DNA of 10,062 nucleotides. It comes from Clostridia bacterium. Its GTDB lineage: Bacteria > Bacillota > Clostridia > Oscillospirales > CAG-272. Where the stretch lies: assembly GCA_900770145.1 (NCBI GenBank), contig CAAGJL010000054.1:1-10062 (forward strand). The letters run 5' to 3'. Positions 1 through 5,739 of this stretch are shown in pieces; position 1 is the first letter of the stretch; every line of letters begins with the position of its first letter. The notes beneath the pieces were generated by a model. That model saw only the letters and a list, made by a program, of their open reading frames with translations, ran no database searches and had not been told where the DNA came from. A program made the translations under genes and the position numbers.

Positions 1-4
1 CCCC

Positions 5-42
5 AAAAGAAAAAAGCACGCATTTGCGTGCTTTTTTCTTTT
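5..42 (-). terminator. Terminator-like hairpin 1 of the tRNA-Glu-tail array
   Basis: Perfect inverted repeat: left arm 5-22, right arm 25-42, with GCACGCA/TGCGTGC at the core and A/T tracts outside it. Read on the minus strand it directly follows the CCA end of structured core copy 1 and has a U-tract after the GC stem, so it fits an intrinsic terminator. The A/T flanks are symmetrical, so it could also act on the plus strand. It is the outermost hairpin visible; whether more units lie beyond base 1 cannot be seen. Confidence 0.6.
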
Positions 43-145
43 GGTGACCCCTACGGGAGATCGACTGTGGACGGGCAAGCCGTCCGCTCCGGTTGCGCAC
101 TGTTCGGGTTGAAAGCGAAAGACAATGCGGCAACCGGAAGGGATC
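42..145 (-). repeat. Structured tandem repeat core, copy 1 (tRNA-Glu 3'-end-bearing)
   Basis: First of two near-identical 104-base cores, differing from copy 2 (204-307) at only three positions (68, 122, 143). On the minus strand it starts GATCCCT, has two internal hairpins, and ends with TCCCGTAGGGGTCACCA, the same 17 bases that end the adjacent tRNA-Glu gene. GATCCCT can pair with the terminal AGGGGTC, one pair being G-U. The 81-88/67-74 hairpin carries one C-A mismatch on the minus strand because of base 68. I do not recognise a named RNA family. It is not protein-coding: in the frame that stays open through both copies, all three differences change an amino acid. Confidence 0.75.
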
Positions 146-163
146 TCGCCGCGAAAGAAATCA

Positions 164-205
164 CAACAAGAAAAAGGCGCACAACTGTGCGCCTTTTTCT
201 TGTTG
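164..205 (-). terminator. Terminator-like hairpin 2 of the tRNA-Glu-tail array
   Basis: Perfect 20-bp inverted repeat, arms 164-183 and 186-205, with GC core GGCGCACA/TGTGCGCC and flanking A5/T5 tracts. On the minus strand it immediately follows the CCA end (204-206) of core copy 2. The flanking CAACAAG/CTTGTTG arms resemble those of hairpin 3, but the GC stem sequence is different while pairing is kept. Terminator function is inferred from stem plus U-tract; it may work in both directions. Confidence 0.65.
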
Positions 206-307
206 GTGACCCCTACGGGAGATCGACTGCGGACGGGCAAGCCGTCCGCTCCGGTTGCGCACTGTTCGGGTTGAAAGCGAAAGGCAATGCGGCAACCGGA
301 AGGGGTC
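204..307 (-). repeat. Structured tandem repeat core, copy 2 (tRNA-like fold with CCA end)
   Basis: 104-base core offset 162 bases from copy 1. On the minus strand the ends are GACCCCT (307-301) and AGGGGTC (214-208), forming a perfect 7-bp closing stem followed by A and CCA, as in a tRNA acceptor. Inside are a 9-bp stem TCCGGTTGC/GCAACCGGA extended after a one-base bulge by GCATTG/CAGTGC, then an 8-bp hairpin GCGGACGG/CCGTCCGC with a 5-base loop. Near the 3' end TCGATCTCCCGT resembles the tRNA-Glu T-loop and T-stem (TTCGATTCCCGT), but the 5' half of the T-stem is missing. No anticodon arm is recognisable. It could be a degraded tRNA fragment, an attachment-site footprint, or an expressed structured RNA. 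Confidence 0.75.
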
Positions 308-323
308 TCGCCGCAAAAAAACA

Positions 324-365
324 CAACAAGAAAAAAGCACGCAAATGCGTGCTTTTTTCTTATTG
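324..365 (-). terminator. Terminator of tRNA-Glu (array hairpin 3)
   Basis: Inverted repeat with arms 324-343 and 346-365, one mismatch near the outer end, GC core GCACGCA/TGCGTGC and A6/T6 tracts. It begins at the CCA end of the tRNA-Glu gene on the minus strand, so it is the natural intrinsic terminator of that gene. Its core is the same as hairpin 1 except for the two loop bases (AA here, TT there). Confidence 0.8.
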
Positions 366-438
366 GTGACCCCTACGGGAATCGAACCCATGCCTTCGCC
401 GTGAGAGGGCGACGTCTTAGCCGCTTGACTAAGGGGCC
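364..438 (-). tRNA. tRNA-Glu, anticodon CTC
   Basis: The minus strand gives a full cloverleaf with encoded CCA (366-364). The acceptor stem is GGCCCCT/AGGGGTC with one G-U pair. The anticodon stem TCGCC/GGCGA encloses the 7-base loop CTCTCAC, which places CTC at positions 34-36 and so decodes GAG. The T-arm is ATGGG-TTCGATT-CCCGT. It has its own promoter upstream (455-483) and a terminator-like hairpin directly after CCA. Its last 17 bases recur twice in the downstream array. Confidence 0.96.
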
Positions 439-454
439 TTGCGGAACGTTTGTT

Positions 455-483
455 ATTATATCACATCCCGCAGAGAATTGCAA
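455..483 (-). promoter_or_regulatory. Promoter of tRNA-Glu
   Basis: On the minus strand TTGCAA (483-478) and a perfect TATAAT (460-455) are separated by 17 bases, and the -10 ends 16 bases before the tRNA 5' end at 438. This is a good sigma-A-type promoter. No intrinsic terminator is visible between murI (ending at 536) and this site, so read-through from the murI operon is also possible. Confidence 0.75.
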
Positions 484-535
484 CCCCTTTTTGCAAATTT
501 TTTTATTTTTTTCGCGCTTTCGGTTTTTACCCGGG

Positions 536-1474
536 TCAGGACGTTTCAAAAAGTAACCTCTTCATCAACGGGAGAGCGGCGGGGTTACTGCCCGAAAGGA
601 GAATTCGTCCCGTCGCCCACGCGGCGGGGCATGGGTCGGGTATTCGCGCGGCAGAGCGGCAGGTGGGCAACCGTGCTGCCGGGTCAGGGACGGCTTCCCG
701 AACGGAGTCAGGGAAGTTGTTTAACCTCCTTGTCTCGTCAAAAAAACGGTCGTGCGACTCAAAACCGTCCGGGCAGGGAGCCCTCGCCGCGGAGTTTCCA
801 CGCAGGAGCCCTGCCGCCGCAAGACGACGGGCGGTTTCCCTTGCGGTGCCTGCCGCGCCGTCGAAAAACGGCACCGGGTAGTCAAACGCGCGGCGCAGTT
901 CCGCTGTCAGAAAAGGGAAATGAGTGCACCCCAGCACCACGGCGTCAAATCTTATCCCGCGGTAAGGGGCAAGCAGTTCGTCAAGGTACGCCCGCGGTGC
1001 GGCGCCGGTCAGCGTTCCTGCCTCCACCAGCCGCACAATGCCGGGGGCGGCAAGCGCGATCATCTCGGCGTCCGGCGTTTTTTGCATCAGGGCGCGGAAT
1101 TTTGCCCCCTCCAGCGTTGCTTTGGTGGCAAGCACCAGCACGCGGGGGTGAGGGCAGACGCGAAGGGCGGGGCGCACCGCAGGTTCCATCCCGATTACGG
1201 GGAGCGGAAGTTTTGCGCGCAGTTCCTTTGCCGCCGCCGCCGTGGCGGTGTTGCAGGCAAGCACCAGCGCTTTGGCGCGGCAGGCAAGGCGCGCCGCGCG
1301 AGAGAACACGATTTTCAGAATCTCTTCTGCCGTTTTTTCCCCATACGGGGCGTTGGCGGAATCCCCGAAGTACAGAAAACTTTCCCCCGGCAGTGCTTTT
1401 TTCAATTCTCGCAGGACACCAATGCCCCCAATGCCGGAGTCAAGCACGGCAATGGGGGCGGTGATATACTTCAT
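536..1474 (-). CDS. murI: Glutamate racemase, with unusual C-terminal tail
   Basis: Interconverts L- and D-glutamate in the cytoplasm, supplying D-Glu for peptidoglycan. The 312-residue product shows the family motifs: DSGIGG near residues 12-17, YFGDSANAPYG at 35-45, the first catalytic cysteine in ACNTA (C74), and the second in GCTHFPFL (C183). The start at 1474 is chosen because the family homology begins at once there; its ATG overlaps the TGA of the upstream lipoprotein gene by four bases (ATGA), with AAGGA about 12 bases upstream. It is the last gene of a four-gene minus-strand operon. Family members are usually about 260-275 residues; here roughly the last 50 residues, rich in Pro, Ala and Arg, match nothing I know, and a T7 tract lies at the start of the unusual end. 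Stop loss or a frameshift is possible. The catalytic core looks intact. Confidence 0.93.
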   Translation of the reverse strand: MKYITAPIAVLDSGIGGIGVLRELKKALPGESFLYFGDSANAPYGEKTAEEILKIVFSRAARLACRAKALVLACNTATAAAAKELRAKLPLPVIGMEPAVRPALRVCPHPRVLVLATKATLEGAKFRALMQKTPDAEMIALAAPGIVRLVEAGTLTGAAPRAYLDELLAPYRGIRFDAVVLGCTHFPFLTAELRRAFDYPVPFFDGAAGTARETARRLAAAGLLRGNSAARAPCPDGFESHDRFFDETRRLNNFPDSVREAVPDPAARLPTCRSAARIPDPCPAAWATGRILLSGSNPAALPLMKRLLFETS

Positions 1475-2052
1475 TTTTTTGCGGTTTCCTTGGCGGCGCT
1501 CTCCGCTCTTGCGGTCAGCAACGCCTGAAATTCCCGGATCAGCGCCGAGAGATTGGAAAGGTTGGAAGTGGAGGGCAGTTGCAACGCCGCGCCATCGGTT
1601 GTGACGGTGCGGGTCACGCCCAGATCCGTGACGGTAAAAGTATAGACCTTGGCGTCTTCCGGCGCGTCGTTGCCCGAAAGCGCCCTGCATGTCATATCCG
1701 CGGGCAGATTGCCGAAATTATGTTCCGACAGGCTGTGGTAAAAGGAGGCAAGTTCCGCCGTGAAATCGAAAGCGTAACGCGTACCGGAGAAAACAATTTC
1801 ACCGGTTGCCGTGTCCAGAACGTCCGCCCCGGCGGTAAACCGGAGCGCAAAATCCTCCGTATAGCCGTTTTGCTCAAAAAACAGGTTGGGGTTGCCCTCT
1901 CCGGCGCTGTTGTCGCCGTTGTTGTCGCCGCCGCTGTCGGCAGGGGGATTTTTGGCGGAATCCCCGCCCGGCAGAGTCGCGTCTTTTTTGCAGGCGGCAA
2001 GTGAACAGAGCAACAGTACCGACGCCAGCAGGGCGAATATGCGTTTGATCAT
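1471..2052 (-). CDS. Small lipoprotein of unknown function
   Basis: 193 residues. A hydrophobic signal (about residues 5-20) leads to a clear lipobox LAAC with the lipidated cysteine at 21, so the product should be exported and anchored on the outer face of the membrane. A linker rich in Gly, Asp, Asn and Pro (about 26-54) is followed by a compact domain of about 130 residues that I do not recognise. The start ATG at 2052 overlaps the TGA of dus by four bases and has AGGAGGAGA upstream. Its own TGA overlaps the murI start. This double overlap indicates translational coupling within the operon, but the context does not reveal its role. Confidence 0.85.
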   Translation of the reverse strand: MIKRIFALLASVLLLCSLAACKKDATLPGGDSAKNPPADSGGDNNGDNSAGEGNPNLFFEQNGYTEDFALRFTAGADVLDTATGEIVFSGTRYAFDFTAELASFYHSLSEHNFGNLPADMTCRALSGNDAPEDAKVYTFTVTDLGVTRTVTTDGAALQLPSTSNLSNLSALIREFQALLTARAESAAKETAKK

Positions 2053-3083
2053 CGGTCTCCTCCTGATTCTTCGGGGAAAGAAAGGCGGGCAAGCAGATTC
2101 CGCACTTCCTCAAGCGTTGTGGCGTGCATCAGGGCGCCGCGCACTGCGGGCGCGCCGCGCAGCCCTTTGGTATACCATGCCAGATGTTTGCGTGCCTCCG
2201 GCACGCCGATCCGCTCGCCTTTCTGCGCCACGATTTCCGTGGCGTGGGCAAGCGCCACGCTCAGGCGCTCTCCGGTTGTCGGGGGCGTATAGGCGCGCCC
2301 CTCCAGCATGGCTCTGATTTCGGCAAATAAAAACGGGTTGCCGAGGGCGCCGCGGGCGATCATCACGCCGTCGCACCCGGTCTCCCTCAACATTTTCTGC
2401 ACATCCGCGGCAGTAAACAGGTCGCCGTTGCCGATCACGGGGATCGACACCGCCGCCCTGACCGCCGCGATCACGCGGTTGTCACTGCCCGGCTGATAAA
2501 ACTGCTGTCTGGTGCGCCCGTGCACGCAAATCAGCGCCGCGCCCGCATCCTCCAGACGTTTTGCCAGTTCGGGGGCGTTTTTGCTTTGTTCGTCCCACCC
2601 GGCGCGGATTTTTACCGTGACCGGCAGGCGCACGGCGCGTACCACGGCGCGCACAATCTCCGCCGCCCGTGCGGGGTCTTTCAAAAGGGCGCTCCCCTCG
2701 CCGTTTCTGACCACTTTTTCCACGGGGCACCCCATATTCAGGTCGATGGCGGCAGGGGAGAGGGTACCGCGATGCCCACGGTAAGTTCCGCATTCCAGCA
2801 GTGTCGCCGCGCGGGCGAGAAATTCCGGCTCCGAGCCGAAGAGCTGAAGCGCCATCGGGGCGCTGCCCCCGTCAATCTCTGCCAGCGGCGCGGTACGCAC
2901 GAGGGCGGAACCACGCCCGTTTTGCTCATAGCACAGCGCCTTGGCGGAAATCATTTCACTGACAGTATATTCCGCCCCGTATTTTTTGCAAAGGGAACGG
3001 AACGGCGCGTCGCTGACCCCTGCCATCGGGGCGAGAAACAGCCCGTGTGGGACAAGCACCGATCCGACCCTGACCGCCGGCAT
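2049..3083 (-). CDS. dus: tRNA-dihydrouridine synthase, DusB type
   Basis: FMN-dependent enzyme that reduces specific uridines in the tRNA D-loop to dihydrouridine, using NADPH. 344 residues, normal for the family. Visible motifs in order: LAPMAGVSDAPFR (17-29), LQLFGSEPE (79-87), DLNMGCPVEKV with the catalytic cysteine C119, KIRAGWD, HGRTRQQFY, PVIGNGDL, and GCDGVMIARGALGNPF (phosphate/flavin-binding end of the barrel), then EARKHLAWYTKG in the C-terminal helical domain. A short extra segment (about 99-109, TYRGHRGTLSP) precedes the cysteine motif. The ATG shares one base with the TGA of the upstream hydrolase gene (TGATG), and the gene overlaps the following lipoprotein gene by four bases. 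The DusB subgroup is inferred from motif style; exact target uridines cannot be told. Confidence 0.94.
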   Translation of the reverse strand: MPAVRVGSVLVPHGLFLAPMAGVSDAPFRSLCKKYGAEYTVSEMISAKALCYEQNGRGSALVRTAPLAEIDGGSAPMALQLFGSEPEFLARAATLLECGTYRGHRGTLSPAAIDLNMGCPVEKVVRNGEGSALLKDPARAAEIVRAVVRAVRLPVTVKIRAGWDEQSKNAPELAKRLEDAGAALICVHGRTRQQFYQPGSDNRVIAAVRAAVSIPVIGNGDLFTAADVQKMLRETGCDGVMIARGALGNPFLFAEIRAMLEGRAYTPPTTGERLSVALAHATEIVAQKGERIGVPEARKHLAWYTKGLRGAPAVRGALMHATTLEEVRNLLARLSFPEESGGDR

Positions 3084-3727
3084 CAGCCGTTATACAGGCG
3101 GGTCATCCGGCACGCCTCGGTATGAATTTTCTGACAGAGTTCCACCGGAATGCCCGAGGCAACGCCGGGGTCTTTGATGGTGGTGACGTCGATGATCCGT
3201 TTGCGCCCGGTGATGGTGTAAAAAATGGTCACGGCGGCAAGATAACTGCCCACCGGGGTGGCGTGGTTACCGTCCTCGCGGTAAAGCGTTTCCGCCGGTT
3301 CATGCAATAAAATCCGCGTAAAGACCTCGCCTGCCGGGGCAAACAGGCACCCGTTGGCGCGGCAGAAGGCGTGGTAAGCGTCGGTCATCGGTCGCTGGGC
3401 CGTCCGGTTGTCGCGCCGCGCCCACGGCATATAGAGATAAAAGCGGGAGCCTGCCTTTTCCGCCTGTTCTTTGAGGGTTTTTGCCCCCTCGCGGAACGCC
3501 GCCACGTCAAAACGGGAGGCGCAGTCCTGCGCGATTACCGCGTCATACTCCCCGCAACGGATATTGAACGTCACATCCGGCACCGACACGTGGTGCAGCA
3601 GGTTTTTCCCGCTTTCGGTCACCATGGTCACATGAGCTTTCTGCCCGGTAGCTTCCAGCAGACGTTTTACGATCTCCGGCATGGAATTATAGTAAGTATG
3701 ACTGTTTCCGATAAATAGCAGTTTCAT
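3083..3727 (-). CDS. SGNH-hydrolase-like protein (DUF4886 type)
   Basis: 214 residues, first gene of the operon with dus, a lipoprotein and murI. The N-terminus LLFIGNSHTYYNSMP has the block-I form of SGNH hydrolases, with S9 the likely nucleophile. Near the C-terminus DGNHATPVGSYLAA supplies the Asp and His expected of the block-V DxxH motif. A central YDAVIAQDCAS segment fits the DUF4886 group. There is no signal peptide, so it is probably cytoplasmic. Such enzymes are typically esterases or deacylases; the substrate cannot be told. ATG 3727 is chosen because homology starts there; the frame is open further upstream, but that stretch contains the promoter (3767-3795). The ribosome binding site is weak (GGGGGC). 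Confidence 0.82.
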   Translation of the reverse strand: MKLLFIGNSHTYYNSMPEIVKRLLEATGQKAHVTMVTESGKNLLHHVSVPDVTFNIRCGEYDAVIAQDCASRFDVAAFREGAKTLKEQAEKAGSRFYLYMPWARRDNRTAQRPMTDAYHAFCRANGCLFAPAGEVFTRILLHEPAETLYREDGNHATPVGSYLAAVTIFYTITGRKRIIDVTTIKDPGVASGIPVELCQKIHTEACRMTRLYNG

Positions 3728-3766
3728 GGCATGCCCCCCGCTTTTTCGTACAAAATTACAAAATAT

Positions 3767-3795
3767 ATCATAGCACAAACCCGCCTTTTTGTCAA
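3767..3795 (-). promoter_or_regulatory. Promoter of the hydrolase-dus-lipoprotein-murI operon
   Basis: On the minus strand a perfect TTGACA (3795-3790), 17-base spacer, and TATGAT (3772-3767), 39 bases before the ATG at 3727. This should drive the four overlapping genes down to murI. The divergent BspA-like gene has its own promoter about 160 bases away. Confidence 0.85.
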
Positions 3796-3953
3796 GCAAC
3801 GAGGGAAAACGGGAGAGATGATTTTGGCGCGGCGAAAACTTTTCATCGCAAAAAACGCCGTGCGGCGCGTGCCTTTTCGCCCTTTTGGCAAAATTTTCAA
3901 AGCCGTTTGGCATTTTTTGGCGCGGCGGCGCATTTTCTCTGCACGATTGGGGC

Positions 3954-3982
3954 TTGACCGCAGGTATCCCGTGTGGTACCAT
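3954..3982 (+). promoter_or_regulatory. Promoter of the BspA-like lipoprotein gene
   Basis: TTGACC (3954-3959), 17-base spacer, TACCAT (3977-3982), 43 bases before the ATG. The bases before the -10 read TGTGG, an extended -10 (TRTG) element. The spacer half GTATCCCGTGTGG closely matches the same position in the promoter of the CHAP gene at 8244-8272. Confidence 0.65.
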
Positions 3983-4025
3983 CGGCATACACACCCCCAA
4001 AAACGGGGCGAAAGGAGGAAGAAAA

Positions 4026-4736
4026 ATGAAGATCGTGAAAACCATAGGTTGTCTTGCCCTTTTGTGCGTGATCATCTGCGGATGTATCGCCATGGCAAAG
4101 AGGGGGGACGACGCAACCAAAACGCCGGACGAACCCCCGGCAGGCGAAGCAAATGCCACGCCGCAGCCCGACAGCCCCGGAGAGGGGACAGAGGGGGAGG
4201 TCACCGGCAGTGTCACGGTGGCGAAAAAGTACAGCGAGGGGTTGAAATTCCGCAGTAACGGGGACGGCACCTGTGCGCTGGCGGGGATGGGAAGTTGCAC
4301 CGCCTCCTGCGTGCTGATTCCGCCGCAGAGCCCCGCAGGGGATGCGGTGACCGAGATTTTGCCGTATGCGCTCAAAGACAGCATTGTGGGTGCGATTGAA
4401 CTGCCGACCACGGTGGTGACGCTCAGCGCCGCGTCATTTGCCGGGTGCAACCGCCTTGCGTATGTGCGGGTCAGCGCCGGGAACCCGGCGTTTGCGGAGG
4501 AGGACGGAGTGTTATACACGGCGGACGGTACCACGCTGATTTACTGCCCGTCAGGCAGAAGCGCGACCGGGCTGACGCTTTCGGCAAGGCTGAGCCGCAT
4601 TGCGGCAGGCGCATTTGCGGATTGTACCACCCTGAAAACCGTCAGTTTTGCGGGCACTACATCGGAGTGGCATAACGTGATCGTAGGCGACGATAACGAC
4701 CCTCTCTACGCCGCAACATTGCGCTTCGGCACATAA
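4026..4736 (+). CDS. BspA-like leucine-rich-repeat lipoprotein
   Basis: 236 residues, exported and probably lipidated: hydrophobic signal about 4-19 followed by a lipobox-like ICGC with cysteine 20, then a linker rich in Pro, Glu and Gly (about 28-70). The C-terminal half contains BspA/LRR_5-type repeats: a unit with AASFAGCNRLAYVRVSAGNPAF, the family's typical EDGVLY...TTLIYCPSG segment, and a second unit with AGAFADCTTLKTVSFAGT followed by EW. These folds usually bind proteins or glycans at the cell surface. It is short for the family, which often runs to many repeats, yet it ends with its own TAA and no frameshift is evident. ATG 4026 is fixed by AAAGGAGG upstream and by the signal sequence. 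Confidence 0.85.
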   Translation: MKIVKTIGCLALLCVIICGCIAMAKRGDDATKTPDEPPAGEANATPQPDSPGEGTEGEVTGSVTVAKKYSEGLKFRSNGDGTCALAGMGSCTASCVLIPPQSPAGDAVTEILPYALKDSIVGAIELPTTVVTLSAASFAGCNRLAYVRVSAGNPAFAEEDGVLYTADGTTLIYCPSGRSATGLTLSARLSRIAAGAFADCTTLKTVSFAGTTSEWHNVIVGDDNDPLYAATLRFGT

Positions 4737-4788
4737 TTATTGAGTATTCGCCGAACGCCCGGCACCGCCTTGCGGCGGGGCGGATAGA

Positions 4789-5220
4789 CTGATACGTTAC
4801 TTTGGGTGCGCTCGCCGAACATTCCGGCGACTGTCGTTGAAAAGTTTTTGCGGGAGTTAAAGAGGGGGCTTTTGGGAAAACCCCCCCTCTTCGCGTCTCC
4901 TTTACGGCATTTTCTTTTTGCTTCTTTTTCTTTTGTGCCTACCTGCCCAAAAGAAAAAGAAGGACTATGGAATTTGATAAAGTAATGGAAAGAGTAACTT
5001 TGTGTTACGGCGGGCGCAAAGATACTTTTTCCTTTATTCTGTCAAATTCCTTGCCCGCTTTTCTTTGAAAGCGCAGGCGCAAAGAAAAGCTATGAAAAGA
5101 AACGCCAAAAGGAGACGCGTTAAGGGGGATTTTTGAAAAAATCCCCCTTAAAATCCCCTAAAAACTTTTCGGCAGGCGGCGCCGGAATGTTCGGCGTGTG
5201 CACCCAAAGTAACGCGTCAG
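4789..5220. mobile_element. Foldback (MITE-like) element with whole-length inverted repeat
   Basis: The two halves are imperfect inverted copies along their whole length. The outer ends read CTGAyrCGTTACTTTGGGTGC (from 4789 and, inverted, from 5220). Next comes a shared CGCCG...CGGCG mini-hairpin (4813-4829; 5180-5196), then GAAAAGTTTTT, a GC-rich palindrome in each half (4860-4891; 5120-5151), GCGTCTCCTTT, and GGAATTTGA/TCAAATTCC (4969-4977; 5042-5050) near the centre. Each half also carries its own extra stem-loop at an equivalent place, with different sequence (4921-4962, 15 bp; 5057-5090, 11 bp). No ORF of note and no clear target-site duplication. It separates convergent genes and ends four bases before the stop codon at 5225. 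Non-autonomous mobile element is the likeliest reading; a long bidirectional 3'-end structure is the alternative. Confidence 0.7.
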
Positions 5221-5224
5221 CCAT

Positions 5225-5722
5225 TCAGCCCCGCCGCAAGTCGGCGCCGGTGAATACGGCGGTGAGATAATCGTCTGGCGAAATCAGAATCTCACAATCC
5301 CCGTCCCCGTTGGTGACGGAAAGCACCAGCCCTTTCGCCGGCGCCATGTCCGGGTGATAGTGATATCTCTTCATCCCGTGCGGCGGCTTGCGGTTTTCCG
5401 CGGTCAGTTCCCGCGCGGCGGTGATTTCATTCAATCCGATGCGGCAAACCAGTTGCATCTGCTTTCCGCCGCGGTAAAGAAAAATTTCAAAATCCGTCTC
5501 TCCGCTCTCGTTTACCCGCAACCGGTAGAGATACCGCGAGAGCATATACCGCACCGTGATCTGAATGATCGGCACCAGAAAAATCAATCCCAACGCCTGT
5601 AAAATCACCGGGTAACGCGGCACCAGCGCGGAGCCGATCAGGCACACCGCGGTGGCAAGAAACAGGCAAAGCACCACTCTGTCCGCCGTATGATTACCCT
5701 TTTGCGGGCGAAATTCGTACAT
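5225..5722 (-). CDS. Small membrane protein of unknown function
   Basis: 165 residues. Two hydrophobic segments (about 16-35 and 39-60) are followed by a polar domain of about 100 residues, likely cytoplasmic by the positive residues after the second segment (RYMLSRYLYRLR). The polar part alternates strand-like stretches and resembles small Clostridia membrane proteins with a possible PH-like domain; this is a tentative resemblance. It is the last gene of the kinase operon, starting 17 bases after the previous stop with AGAGG upstream of ATG 5722. Its stop lies right beside the foldback element at 4789-5220. Confidence 0.75.
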   Translation of the reverse strand: MYEFRPQKGNHTADRVVLCLFLATAVCLIGSALVPRYPVILQALGLIFLVPIIQITVRYMLSRYLYRLRVNESGETDFEIFLYRGGKQMQLVCRIGLNEITAARELTAENRKPPHGMKRYHYHPDMAPAKGLVLSVTNGDGDCEILISPDDYLTAVFTGADLRRG

Positions 5723-5739
5723 CTCGTTACCTCTCTTTA

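Noticed and set aside
1..366. CRISPR array or integron attC array
   Set aside because: Only two long (104-base) repeats without variable spacers; the between-unit part is a hairpin, and no cas or integrase gene is present.
28..369. A plus-strand frame open across both tandem repeats, encoding a 54-residue repeated peptide
   Set aside because: All three base differences between the copies change amino acids, the frame reads through terminator hairpins and the antisense of tRNA-Glu, and there is no ribosome binding site. It is a by-product of the 162-base period.
1..438. Prophage or genomic island inserted at tRNA-Glu
   Set aside because: The duplicated tRNA ends fit att footprints, but the space between them is only about 140 bases and no integrase is visible in the window.
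439..1464. Long plus-strand open frame
   Set aside because: It is antisense to glutamate racemase, whose minus-strand product has all catalytic motifs; the plus-strand product has composition typical of a GC-rich shadow frame.
3728..4534. N-terminal extension of the SGNH-like protein
   Set aside because: The open frame continues upstream but crosses its own promoter and the divergent BspA-like gene; homology starts at ATG 3727.
4860..5151. The GC-rich palindromes in the foldback element as intrinsic terminators
   Set aside because: Neither stem is followed by a T-tract on either strand, so I did not call them terminators, although the stems may still affect transcript ends.
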